From Caldilinea sp. CFX5 (GTDB taxonomy: Bacteria > Chloroflexota > Anaerolineae > Caldilineales > Caldilineaceae): DNA of 49,431 nt. Below are positions 33,951 to 42,574 of this stretch, piece by piece. Positions within the stretch are counted from its first letter, which is position 1. Every line of letters starts with the position of its first letter. The position numbers and the translations under genes are program-made. The notes beneath the pieces are model-generated. The model was not told where the DNA came from, ran no database searches, and was given only the letters and a program-made list of their open reading frames with translations. The DNA is taken from the NCBI GenBank assembly GCA_021405325.1, contig QWII01000115.1, forward strand, positions 1 through 49,431, in the 5' to 3' direction.

Positions 33951-35454
33951 CGAGCGAACCCAGGTTGGGCTGCGGCGTAATCAGACCGGCGTCAATCGTC
34001 GGGTTGTTCTGCCCCTGGGCCAATGTGATCGGTTCCGTTTGCCCATTGATAATGCCTGGCGTTACACTATCGAGTTGGGTGACATCGCTATCGCGCGTGT
34101 CATCACCCCCTTGATCCGGTGTTGTAAAGGCGAAGAGATTGCTGTTAATGTTGGCAAAGCGCACCACATAACAGCCGGCGGCCAAGCCGGTGAAGCTGTA
34201 GTTGCCGTTGCCGTCGGTGGTCGTGGTGCGGAGGACGTTGTTATTGCAATCCTTCAACTGGACGGTGACGCCCGGTACCCCTGGTTCGCCGGAATCCTGA
34301 ACCCCATTGCGGTTGTCGTCCCGCCAGAGTCGATCCCCGAGCGAACCCAGATTGGGCTGCGGTGGAATCAGGCCGGCGTCAACGGTCGGATTATTTTCGC
34401 CTTGCGCCAGATTGATGTTACCGGTCATGGCCGTCGCCGGATCGACATCACTGTCGCGGGTATCATCCGTCCCCTGGTTGACGGGACTAATGGTAAAGCC
34501 ACTCGGAACAATACCAACCCGATAGCAACCGGCGGCCAAGCCGGTGAAGCTGTAGTTGCCATTGCCGTCGGTCGTGGCTGTGCGCAATACGTTGTTGTTG
34601 CAGTCCTTTAACTGGACGGTCACGCCGGAGACACCCGGTTCATTCGGATCCTGAATGCCGTTGCTGTTGTCATCGCGCCAGACGCGATCTCCCAGCGAAC
34701 CATTTACTGGTGGTTGGAAGAGACCGGCATCAATTGTGAAAATGTTTTGACCGGCGGCAAGGTTCACCGGGTCGCTCATGGCGGTGGTTGGATCGATGTC
34801 GCTATCGCGCGCCCCATCGCCGCCCTGCCCTTTGGGGCTGATCTGGAAACCACTCGGGACGACGACGCCGATAATGTAACAACCGGCAGCCAAGTTGTTA
34901 AAGCCATAGTTGCCGTTGCTGTCGGTGTTTCTGGTGCGGATAATATTGCCGTTGCAATCCTTGAGCTGTACAGGAACATTGGGAATGCCCACTTCGCCGG
35001 TATCCTGAATCCCGTTCTGGTTAACATCGTTCCAGACACGATTGCCGATGGAGCCAAGAGGCGGTATGAGACCGGCGTCAACGGTCGGATTATTTTCGCC
35101 TTGCGCCAGATTGATGTTGCCGGTCATGGCCGTCGCCGGATCGACATCACTGTCGCGGGTATCATCCGTCCCCTGATTGACAGGACTGATGGTGAAGCCA
35201 CTCGGAACAACACCAACCCGGTAACAGCCGGCGGCCAAGCCGGTGAAGCTGTAGTTGCCGTTGCCGTCAGTGGTCGTGGTGCGGAGAACGTTGTTGTTAC
35301 AATCCTTGAGTTGGACAGTCACGCCCGGCACGCCCGGTTCGCCACTATCCTGGATGCCGTTGCTGTTGTCATCGCGCCAGACGCGAGCCCAGGTTGATCG
35401 GCCCGGTGCGTCCGCCCGCGGGATTGGCGTCGCTGTCTTTGGTATCATCCGCAC
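33880..35454 (-). CDS. SdrD-repeat adhesin, middle segment (frame 2 of 3)
   Basis: Encodes four complete SdrD_B-like domains plus the start of a fifth. Each opens with GDRVWRDDNSNGIQDSGEPG or a variant, has the LKDCNNNVLRT strand and GLAAGCY, and closes with NPTVDAGLIPP. The Asp/Asn-rich loops are calcium-binding in related SdrD/Cna_B proteins. The domains are nearly identical at DNA level, some over long stretches, as expected for recent duplication. It is joined to the neighbouring segments in other frames at about 35385 and 33899. Read as one gene, the protein would be secreted and surface-exposed. Confidence 0.72.
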   Translation of the reverse strand: MRMIPKTATPIPRADAPGRSTWARVWRDDNSNGIQDSGEPGVPGVTVQLKDCNNNVLRTTTTDGNGNYSFTGLAAGCYRVGVVPSGFTISPVNQGTDDTRDSDVDPATAMTGNINLAQGENNPTVDAGLIPPLGSIGNRVWNDVNQNGIQDTGEVGIPNVPVQLKDCNGNIIRTRNTDSNGNYGFNNLAAGCYIIGVVVPSGFQISPKGQGGDGARDSDIDPTTAMSDPVNLAAGQNIFTIDAGLFQPPVNGSLGDRVWRDDNSNGIQDPNEPGVSGVTVQLKDCNNNVLRTATTDGNGNYSFTGLAAGCYRVGIVPSGFTISPVNQGTDDTRDSDVDPATAMTGNINLAQGENNPTVDAGLIPPQPNLGSLGDRLWRDDNRNGVQDSGEPGVPGVTVQLKDCNNNVLRTTTTDGNGNYSFTGLAAGCYVVRFANINSNLFAFTTPDQGGDDTRDSDVTQLDSVTPGIINGQTEPITLAQGQNNPTIDAGLITPQPNLGSLGDRVWRDDNSNGIQDSGESRLAR

Positions 35455-36277
35455 CCTGGTTGGCGGGACTGTAGCTCAAGCCGGAAACTGGGTCGAATTG
35501 CACGACATAACAACCGGCGTTTAAGTTACCAAAAAGATAATTGCCACTGGCGTTGGTGCTGCTGCTGGTGAGGGTATTGCCGCTACAATCGAGCAAAACC
35601 ACAGAAGCGCCTGGAATGCCCGGCTCCCCATTGTCCTGAATTCCATTCCCATTATCATCACGCCAGACGCGATCACCTAACGAGCCAAGTTGTGATATTG
35701 GCGTGTTCGTTGGGGTTGGGGTGGCGCCCGTCGGCAAGCAGATGACGTCCCAAACCTGGCCGCCGGCGCCCAAAATACCGGGTGCATTCACGAGATCACC
35801 GCCGACCCAGGAGACTTCAGTTCCGGTTTGGTCGCGCACCAGGATCCCCACTACAATGTGCAGTTCACGCAGCGGATTGCCGATAGAAGTCAGATCGGGC
35901 CAGGTCGAAGAAGGTGGGTAGGGAATGGTCAGATCCAGGTTGCCGTTCTGACGCACTGGAATCGAACTGATCTTTTCAGCACCGGTTGTTGTAGCCCAAT
36001 AAACATCAACGGCGCCCAACAAAGACCAGTTGTCGGGGATGCCGCTGGTAAAGATGCGGTCGGAAGCGCTGGTGCAGGATTCATAGGTTTTGGGGGTGGA
36101 AAAGGTAATGGTTAAACCGCTTCCGCCTGGGTCGGTCCATGATCGAGTGTCACGTGTAGGCGCTTGGGCCAGAACACTAACGAAGAACAGCGCTGTTAAC
36201 GTGACAATGGTGAAAATTGTCATGCTATAGCGAAATAGCCGGGTGCTTGGACGCAAGCACCAATCTTGGTCGTACAT
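35369..36277 (-). CDS. SdrD-repeat adhesin, N-terminal segment (frame 1 of 3)
   Basis: Starts at the ATG at 36275-36277, five bases after GGAGG. A signal peptide (about 18-42, ending near VSVLAQA) is followed by a domain of about 170 residues with no recognised family (DPGGSGLTITFSTPKTYESC ...). A Pro/Thr linker (TPTPTNTPIS) and one SdrD_B-like domain come next. The frame ends at INLGSRLAR: the DNA passes from 'INLG' straight into the RVWRDD motif of the next repeat, so part of a repeat is missing and the frame is lost. Whole gene 31344-36277, about 1,640 codons. Either a frameshifted pseudogene, or a repeat mis-assembly. Confidence 0.75.
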   Translation of the reverse strand: MYDQDWCLRPSTRLFRYSMTIFTIVTLTALFFVSVLAQAPTRDTRSWTDPGGSGLTITFSTPKTYESCTSASDRIFTSGIPDNWSLLGAVDVYWATTTGAEKISSIPVRQNGNLDLTIPYPPSSTWPDLTSIGNPLRELHIVVGILVRDQTGTEVSWVGGDLVNAPGILGAGGQVWDVICLPTGATPTPTNTPISQLGSLGDRVWRDDNGNGIQDNGEPGIPGASVVLLDCSGNTLTSSSTNASGNYLFGNLNAGCYVVQFDPVSGLSYSPANQGADDTKDSDANPAGGRTGPINLGSRLAR

Positions 36278-36337
36278 GTTTCCTCCACGATTCGTACGAT
36301 TAAGGGTAGATATACCAACGCGCCCCCGGGGCGCCCG

Positions 36338-36379
36338 CAGAAAGTAACACTTTATCCAGGAGTAATAGGTTACTTTCTG
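36338..36379. promoter_or_regulatory. Inverted repeat upstream of the adhesin
   Basis: CAGAAAGTAAC (36338-36348) and its exact complement (36369-36379), 61 bp before the adhesin ATG. It may be a leader hairpin or operator. Beyond it, an outer repeat CCAGCC/GGCTGG flanks 36403-36450. The rest of 36278-36711 shows no gene I can support. Confidence 0.4.
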
Positions 36380-36711
36380 TACTGCTCGTGAGTATAGTAG
36401 TGCTGATCCAGCCCTACCTATCGTTTGGCCAGGCAATAGATAAGGCTGGATGAACGCTTCATGGATACAAGACACACTCACCGTCGCGAAGGGCGCCGGC
36501 AAAGACGGGAATGCCGGCTCTCTCCGTGTCACAGAACAGGTCACATACCAGGGAGGATTGAGCTATGTAACGCTGAAAGCGGGGAACGATGGCGGCCGCC
36601 AGTTCTGCTTTCGCTATACAGATGCAAAAAGCGAAGAGGAAATACATCGCAAGCTGTGCCAATTTTGTTGCTTTTGGTGTTGATAACTTAACGGAGACTT
36701 AAGATGAAAAA

Positions 36712-36841
36712 CTATGGCTGGTCAGAGAATCTTTCGGCGGTAGGGGCAAGCCCTGGCGGTTGCCCCGCGGTTTGCCGGTGTCTTGGGGCAACCGCCAGGG
36801 CTTGCCCCTACCGCCACGGCTCTTTTTCTGAACGTCTATAG
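36712..36841. mobile_element. Interspersed palindromic element, long copy
   Basis: It has the same ends and first stem arm as 17093-17173 (GGTCAGAGAAT...GGCGGTAGGGGCAAG ... CTGAACGTCTATAG). The palindrome is extended by a further 19-bp stem, AAGCCCTGGCGGTTGCCCC and its complement, around an 18-nt loop. It lies in the 680 bp gap before the adhesin. Confidence 0.78.
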
Positions 36842-36850
36842 CAGCTACTG

Positions 36851-36881
36851 GCAAAACAAAACCCTACCAGTGTGGTAGGGT
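36851..36881 (-). terminator. Terminator of the subtilase gene
   Basis: ACCCTACCA/TGGTAGGGT (36861-36881), 3-nt loop, followed on the minus strand by TTTTGTTTT. Confidence 0.8.
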
Positions 36882-36905
36882 CATCGGTGAATAAGCGTGG
36901 ATGGC

Positions 36906-36949
36906 GGGCCGTACAAACCTGCCGGGTTGATACGGCCCAACAGGTTTGT
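36906..36949. repeat. Two overlapping, mutually exclusive hairpins
   Basis: GGGCCGTA (36906-36913) can pair with TACGGCCC (36931-36938), while ACAAACCTG (36913-36921) can pair with CAGGTTTGT (36941-36949). The pairs cross, as in a pseudoknot or a switch. It lies between the subtilase stop codon and its terminator. Confidence 0.5.
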
Positions 36950-36958
36950 CGGGAGCAA

Positions 36959-38377
36959 CTATTGCGACTGGATCAGTGGTAGGAAAAGTTGTTTCGTCGT
37001 CTCGTCAGCCGCGGCTGATAACGTACATGCTTTTTTGGTTTTCTTTAGCGCTTTTTCAAGATTGATGCGACCGTGATCTTTCAGCTTGGGTTTGACCGGG
37101 CTGATCTCATTGACAAGGATTGACATGACCCAACCTTGCGGGCAAGCGGTCTGTTCACGTAAAAGGGCTGCACCCCCGGCAACAAAGGGGGCGGCCATGG
37201 AGGTGCCGCTCCACCAGGCATATCCTCCATTCAAATAGGTGGAAAAGATCCATTCGCCCGGTGCAAAAACATCCACCTCGTTGGCGTATGATTGCGAGAA
37301 ATCGGTCACGGCGTCATCGGTTTTGGTGGCGCCAACAGCAATGACGCCATCATAAGCCGCCGGAAATTCCAAATAGCCGTCTTCACCCGCCGCCGCCGCC
37401 ACCAACACCACATCGCGATTGAGGGCGAATTGCACAGCGGCATTGAGCAAAGGCGAACTGTCAACAGCGCTGAAGCTCATATTGACCACATCGGCGCCTT
37501 GTTCAACGGCATAGACCAAGCCCTGGACAATGGCAAAGAGCGTCCCGCCGCCATCGCTGTTCAACACGCGCACCGGCATGATCTTTGCCGCCGGCGCCAC
37601 CATCGCAATAATGCCGGCAATATGAGTGCCGTGACCACTGCCCTCGTCCGTACGACCATCCTCATCATCATCAATACCGTTGGGTTCATCGTCCGGCCAG
37701 CCATCATCGGCGACAAAATCGTAGCCGGTGGTCAAACGGCTGAGTAAGAGGGTGTGATCGAGATCAACGCCGGTATCGAGTAAAGCGACGGTGATGCCGG
37801 CGCCGGTGGCGTCGCGAAAAACTTTGTCCAAGCGAATTTTGCGGACGCCCCAGTTGGCCCAGGTATGCTCAAATTTCTGTCCCGGTTGCATCACCAACAC
37901 TTGCTCGGGTGCATTCGGCTTGTCAATAGTGAAAGGATTTTTCTTCTTCTTGATTTTCTTTGTTGTCTGTTGCGTTTGGGTTTGCTCCTCGCCTTCATCG
38001 TCGCCGTTGCCAAAGCCGAAGTAGCGCTGTAGCCCTTCCACCTCGTTGGCGCCAAGCGGGCGCTGTTGCGCCTCAAAGGCCGTAAGGTGTGTATCCTGTT
38101 GGACAGCAATGACACGCGGATCCGCCGTCAACGGCGCCAACGGGGTGGCGCCGGCGGCTTGGAACAAGTAGGCTGACAACACGGGTATTTCTTCCTGAAG
38201 GGTCAATTGATAGGCTTGCCCAAACGCCGTCGGGTCAGTGCCAGGCGCCAACTGGATGATCAAGGTGATCGGTTCGGCTGCGTGCAGCGAGGGAGCGGGC
38301 AACCCAGTCGGTAGCAGTAGTGCCAATGATAAAAGCAAAGTTGTATAGAGGTATCGACCTTTTCGCTGTAAATACAT
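36959..38377 (-). CDS. Secreted S8 (subtilisin-like) serine protease
   Basis: 472 residues. A signal peptide (about 1-33) precedes a propeptide-like region with an I9-type start (ITLIIQLAPGTD). A highly charged linker follows (about 122-150, Asp/Glu then Lys runs), and the peptidase domain starts at about 170. The triad is Asp201 (LLDTGVDLDH), His249 (GHGTHIAG) and Ser393 (SGTSMAAP). The usual oxyanion-hole motif AAGN is AAGE here (Glu332), so activity may be altered. The acidic NGIDDDEDGRTDE loop is calcium-binding-like. The end is KQLFLPLIQSQ, like the adhesin. Transcribed in the same direction as the adhesin but separated from it by a terminator. Confidence 0.92.
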   Translation of the reverse strand: MYLQRKGRYLYTTLLLSLALLLPTGLPAPSLHAAEPITLIIQLAPGTDPTAFGQAYQLTLQEEIPVLSAYLFQAAGATPLAPLTADPRVIAVQQDTHLTAFEAQQRPLGANEVEGLQRYFGFGNGDDEGEEQTQTQQTTKKIKKKKNPFTIDKPNAPEQVLVMQPGQKFEHTWANWGVRKIRLDKVFRDATGAGITVALLDTGVDLDHTLLLSRLTTGYDFVADDGWPDDEPNGIDDDEDGRTDEGSGHGTHIAGIIAMVAPAAKIMPVRVLNSDGGGTLFAIVQGLVYAVEQGADVVNMSFSAVDSSPLLNAAVQFALNRDVVLVAAAAGEDGYLEFPAAYDGVIAVGATKTDDAVTDFSQSYANEVDVFAPGEWIFSTYLNGGYAWWSGTSMAAPFVAGGAALLREQTACPQGWVMSILVNEISPVKPKLKDHGRINLEKALKKTKKACTLSAAADETTKQLFLPLIQSQ

Positions 38378-38542
38378 GCTGCTTTGATCCCCTTTCTGAG
38401 ACTCAACTTTTGCAGCTCAACCTTTGGGGCGCGTAAAACCGGTGCGCCGATCCTGTTACCGGTGCTGTCACTGGCAAAGCCGTTGCTGGTTGGGGTCTAT
38501 CCGCTTTTCGCTGTTGGGAGCGCACTCATCGCACACATTATT

Positions 38543-38610
38543 GTACAAAAGATCGTACAAAAGATCGTACAAAAGATCGTACAAAAGATCGTACAAAAGA
38601 TTGGACAAAA
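38543..38610. repeat. 12-bp tandem repeat, five copies and a decayed sixth
   Basis: GTACAAAAGATC is repeated from 38543 to 38602; the last copy differs by one base and a degenerate unit follows. It lies in the 454 bp gap 38378-38831 between the TPR-CHAT and subtilase genes, where I see nothing else. It has no spacers, so it is not a CRISPR array. Confidence 0.9.
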
Positions 38611-38831
38611 GGGAACGCCTGCCAAGTGTGACTATCGTCCCGTCTTACGACAATCACACGAAGGAACCCAACCTGATTCGGCGCCATTCGCAATTTTGTG
38701 AGTATGTCTATTGTAGTAGCGTACCCGTCATTTGCTGGATTTAGTGTTACAACTTCCTGACAATTTGTGATTGGTTGATAGTAAGGGTCCGTAAAACTAA
38801 TTCTGCCTGTGGCAAAATAGCGGCAATCGCA

Positions 38832-41690
38832 TCAAGTTGGGAAGGTCGGCAATCGTAATAAGGGGTTGCCGGTCATAATAAAGGGCGCCCAGTAGTAAGG
38901 GTGAGGATAGTCCTGGAAGATGGTCAGTTGCGCCGTGTGGAGGGCCTGGTAAACCGCTTGTCCGCGGCGGAGGGCGGCGTAAAAATATTGCATAAAGGTT
39001 GCCGTTGTCCGATCCTCCGCCATCCACAAGCTGACGACCAACGTTTGGGCGCCGGCGCTAAAGAAGCCGCGGCACAGCCCAACCAATTCATCACCGGCAG
39101 CTACTTCACTGCGGGCAGTCTCACAGGCGCTAAGTGTCACCAATGGCGCCACTGTTGTCAGGTGATAGAGATCCTCCACCGTCAACCACCCATCGGCCAG
39201 TTTGAGCGCCGATAGGAAGGGCGTATCCGCGCGAAAGAGCGCATGGGTGGCAATATGGAGAAAAGGAGGACGTTGCTGCTCGGTCAGCAGGAGCTGGGTG
39301 GTTGCTTGCTCACCCAGGCGTAACTCTGCGGTCGGGAAGATTTGTTGTAACGCGGCCACTTCCGTCGTGGCGCAAGGGATCGAGGTGTCGGCCAGCCCCA
39401 GGATTAACGGTGACGTTGTTGACGGCAGATCCTGCTGGATGAGGACACGATGGAGGATGGTGGCGCTCGGCGCGTAGGAGATCTGATACCGTTCGGCCAG
39501 ATAGTGCTGTCCATCATAAAAGGCGTGAAACGGCAGGTAATGCAGCAGATCATGGGGAACGATGATCAGGTGGCGCGCCTGTAAGCTATGGGCAATCGGC
39601 TGGATGAGGGTTTGATAGAGTTCGTAGAAAAGCTCGTTAGCGCTGGCCAGTAACACTGCCCGGTGCTGTTCATGATAGCTCTGGGCATAGCTGAATTTAT
39701 TCATCTGAAAGCGTAGCCCATCCAGCAGCCGACCAAGTTCGCTCCGCGACAAGGCAATTTCGGCTGTCCACAACGCTTCTGCCGTGACGCCAAAGATGAT
39801 CAGGCGCTGCGCAGTGAGATAGAATTCCAACAACAAGGTATCCGCCGGCAAGAGCGCCTGTAATTGGGGCGCCGTCACGGTCCAGATGCGGTTATGGGGA
39901 ATGGGGGCCAGATCCGGTTGTCGCCACCGCTGCCGGAGCGCTTCGAGGGCCGTTTCCCGCTCGTAGATTGTCCGTAACAGACCGCGTTGTTGGTCAGGTG
40001 ATGGTTCGGTTTGTTCGGGGGTTGCGCCATGCAACTGATTGTAATACCAATTTAATTCCTGTTTCAGCGTTTCATAGTCGGCCTGCATAGCGCCGCCGCC
40101 TGCCGCCGCTTTATCACTGAGCTGGGTGATCGCTTCCACCAGTGTGCGCGCTTTGGCGCTCTCCACGGTGGCAAAGGCGGCAGCGGCGGCGGCCGGCGTC
40201 TTGTGCTCCAGGTAAAGAAAGATCAATTCTTCATAAACTTGCAATTTGTCGCGCCGAAAGGCAATTTTGTAGTCCTCCGCGCCAATCGTCCCCTGCAACC
40301 GCTCAATGTCGTCAATCGCCTCATGGTAATGGGTGGTGGCTAATGCGATCTCGCCCTGCTGTTTGTATAAGCGCGCCAGGCCGACATGACATTGGTAGCT
40401 CACCGCCGGTAACAGACCGTTGCCGGCCGCGGTCAACCCCTCCTGAAAATGGGTCAGGGCAAGCGGCAGTTGATTCTCGGCTAGTGCCGCCTCACCCAAC
40501 AAGATCGCGCATTGCGCCACCCGATGATCGGTCTGCGCCGCAACAAAGTAGGGCTGAACACGCGTCACCAACAAGCGCGCCGCCGCCGGTTGACCGGAAC
40601 GCAGAGCAAAGGTCGCCTGATACAGGTCAGTCACGGCCACCCAGTAGTTGTTCTGTTGGTCGGTAAAAAGTTGGCGCGCTTGTAAAAGCAAAGCCTGCGC
40701 GTCGGTCGGGTGGTTGCTTTGCAGCGCTGCCGCCGCTTGACAGAGCAAGAGTTGCGCCGCTTCCCATTGCATTTGCGCCGCCATAAAGATAGGATAGGCG
40801 CTTTGCGCCAACGCCAGTGCATCGGCAAAAAGGTTCAAGGCCAGATAGATTTCACAGCGGTAGAGGTCAACATAGGCCACATCCAGGTCGCTTTGTTGGG
40901 CGAGAAAGGCTGTACGCGCCTGTTGAAAAAGTTGCAGCGCCCGTTGATAATCACCCTGGGCAAAGGCGAGGTAGGCGCGGTTGTGGTCAATTTGGGCCAC
41001 GGCGCCCGTCATCTCGGCGGTGAGCAACGGTTCACGCGCCGCGGTGTAAAGCGCCTCCGCCTGGCGAAAATCATTGAGATTGGTCAAAACGTTCGCTTCA
41101 TTCGCCGCCACCATTGCCGTATGGTGGCTATTGCCTAGCGCAGTAAAGAGTTGGCGCGCTTCGGCATAACAGCTTTGTGCGGCCCGATAATCGGCCAGCC
41201 GGGCATAGAGATTTCCCTGATTGACCAACAGGCGCCCCAGCGCCGCCTGATCGCCGCCGGCACGCACCGTAGGCGCGGCCCACAATGCCAGATCCAGCGC
41301 TTCCTGATAGCGCCCAAGATAAAGCAGCGCATCCAATGGCCCCACCACACTGCGCGCGGCCTCTTCCTCCTGTCCTAGACTTTGGTAAAGTGCAATGGCC
41401 TGTTGATAATGTTGAAGGGCTTCTTCATAGCGCCCAAGCGCACGATGCATGGCGGCTTCAAGCCGCAACGCAACGGCAGCGACGGCCTGATCACCCCACA
41501 CCTGCGCCATCACATGAGCGGCGCTAATCAAAGGCGTTAAGGTATGGGGAGCGTTATATTCACGGCGGTTGGCTTCAGCCCATAGCGCTTGCAGCAATGG
41601 TTCCGTGCGGGTCGGTTGGTTGGCGGCAAGCCAATGGCGGCGCTCCTCATCAGTTTGCAGAGCAAAGAACAAGGTGAGCGAATCTGACAT
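38832..41690 (-). CDS. TPR-CHAT protein (caspase-like protease)
   Basis: 952 residues. The N-terminal 550 or so residues are tetratricopeptide repeats (e.g. ALGRYEEALQHYQQAIALYQ, LADYRAAQSCYAEARQLF). A helical linker with a Lys/Glu-rich segment precedes the C-terminal CHAT domain (about 650-950). The catalytic dyad is intact: His816 (HIATHALF) and Cys856 (LSACETAR). GNPLLRLP closes the domain as usual. CHAT proteases act in regulated proteolysis, including caspase-like defence systems; here no obvious effector or RNA-guided partner is adjacent. The gene follows the zf-HC2 gene on the same strand, a common association. Confidence 0.9.
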   Translation of the reverse strand: MSDSLTLFFALQTDEERRHWLAANQPTRTEPLLQALWAEANRREYNAPHTLTPLISAAHVMAQVWGDQAVAAVALRLEAAMHRALGRYEEALQHYQQAIALYQSLGQEEEAARSVVGPLDALLYLGRYQEALDLALWAAPTVRAGGDQAALGRLLVNQGNLYARLADYRAAQSCYAEARQLFTALGNSHHTAMVAANEANVLTNLNDFRQAEALYTAAREPLLTAEMTGAVAQIDHNRAYLAFAQGDYQRALQLFQQARTAFLAQQSDLDVAYVDLYRCEIYLALNLFADALALAQSAYPIFMAAQMQWEAAQLLLCQAAAALQSNHPTDAQALLLQARQLFTDQQNNYWVAVTDLYQATFALRSGQPAAARLLVTRVQPYFVAAQTDHRVAQCAILLGEAALAENQLPLALTHFQEGLTAAGNGLLPAVSYQCHVGLARLYKQQGEIALATTHYHEAIDDIERLQGTIGAEDYKIAFRRDKLQVYEELIFLYLEHKTPAAAAAAFATVESAKARTLVEAITQLSDKAAAGGGAMQADYETLKQELNWYYNQLHGATPEQTEPSPDQQRGLLRTIYERETALEALRQRWRQPDLAPIPHNRIWTVTAPQLQALLPADTLLLEFYLTAQRLIIFGVTAEALWTAEIALSRSELGRLLDGLRFQMNKFSYAQSYHEQHRAVLLASANELFYELYQTLIQPIAHSLQARHLIIVPHDLLHYLPFHAFYDGQHYLAERYQISYAPSATILHRVLIQQDLPSTTSPLILGLADTSIPCATTEVAALQQIFPTAELRLGEQATTQLLLTEQQRPPFLHIATHALFRADTPFLSALKLADGWLTVEDLYHLTTVAPLVTLSACETARSEVAAGDELVGLCRGFFSAGAQTLVVSLWMAEDRTTATFMQYFYAALRRGQAVYQALHTAQLTIFQDYPHPYYWAPFIMTGNPLLRLPTFPT

Positions 41691-41721
41691 AAAAAGTAGA
41701 GTATCAGTTGAAACGGGACCA

Positions 41722-41787
41722 CCCTTCCTGGCAGAGGCAACCTATCGTCTGGTCATACCAAACGGTTCCCGCTTCTGCCAGGAAGGG
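41722..41787 (-). terminator. 14-bp hairpin between the zf-HC2 gene and the CHAT gene
   Basis: CCCTTCCTGGCAGA (41722-41735) pairs exactly with 41774-41787. It lies in the short leader of the CHAT gene and could terminate or attenuate read-through from the zf-HC2 gene. Confidence 0.5.
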
Positions 41788-41802
41788 GGCCGCCCCCAAG
41801 AA

Positions 41803-42420
41803 CTAATGCGCTTCGTCGCCGATCTGAACAGCACGAATGACTATATCAACCGCTTCCGCCGTAATGGTCAACGTATAAGCGCCTTGGGGCAAGTAGGAAA
41901 ATTGAAACTGCCCCAGATGATCGGCCAGCGCACCCCGTTCAACGGTCGCCCCGTCGGTCAGGCGAATGGCGCAGCCTTACAGTGCCGCTTGCGGTTGCAC
42001 CGTGGTAAAAATCTGCCCGCGCAGCACATAACTCCGACTGGCGGGGTCGTGGGTGATCTGTAAATCGACATCGTACCCGTCCGCCTGATAGAGCAATTGA
42101 TGTTCGCCGGGGAGACCGCGGGCGCCGGCGAAAAGCTGACCCTGCCAGTTGTCATAGCGTAGAGCGCCGCGCTGTTGGGGGCGGTGGGCCAGCCGCTGCT
42201 GTTGTTGACGAAAGGCGGCGACGGCGCGGCGTAGCAAGCCCGCTTTCGGCGTCGCTAAATTCCGTCCGCGCATACTGGTCAACAATTGGCGCGCCAATGG
42301 TAACGAACGCTGGCACTCGGTACAGCGCGCCAAATGTTGACTGACTTCAGCGGCTTCCGTCGTACTCAGTCGATCTTCCAGATAATCGATCAAGCGTTGA
42401 AATGAGATGTGCGTCAACAT
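41803..42420 (-). pseudogene. zf-HC2 anti-sigma-like gene with an in-frame stop codon
   Basis: The frame from ATG 42420 gives 147 residues to TAA 41977-41979. It has the zinc motif of anti-sigma factors near the N-terminus (His29, Cys33, Cys36: HLARCTEC), then a basic helical stretch and a beta-rich domain (YDVDLQITHDPASRSYVLRG). Beyond the TAA the same frame stays open for 57 codons to TAG 41803 and still reads like protein (GALADHLGQFQFSYLPQGAY, TLTITAEAVDIVIRAV), completing a beta-sandwich. So the stop is probably a nonsense mutation or a sequencing error, less likely programmed readthrough. No ECF sigma gene accompanies it. It precedes the TPR-CHAT gene. Confidence 0.7.
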
Positions 42421-42574
42421 TTAGCTCCACAACCGTTTGATACACCGACAAACTCTGTTAAACAGATGCAAAAGTTGCCCGAAAAATACATGCATCGTCA
42501 AAAGATTACGAATCCGCTAATTTAACCGACAAAATAGCTAGTTTGGTAAGAAACCAAGGTTTTCAAGCGGTGAA

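Noticed and set aside
31344..36277. Three separate adhesin genes
   Set aside because: Only the first segment has a ribosome site and signal peptide; the repeats and DNA run on across the frame breaks, so it is one gene.
36450..36683. 77-codon frame upstream of the adhesin
   Set aside because: No family, no clear ribosome site, and overlapping frames of similar length on both strands; coding potential is not supported.
38543..38610. CRISPR array
   Set aside because: The 12-bp units are contiguous without spacers, and no cas genes are present; simple tandem repeat.
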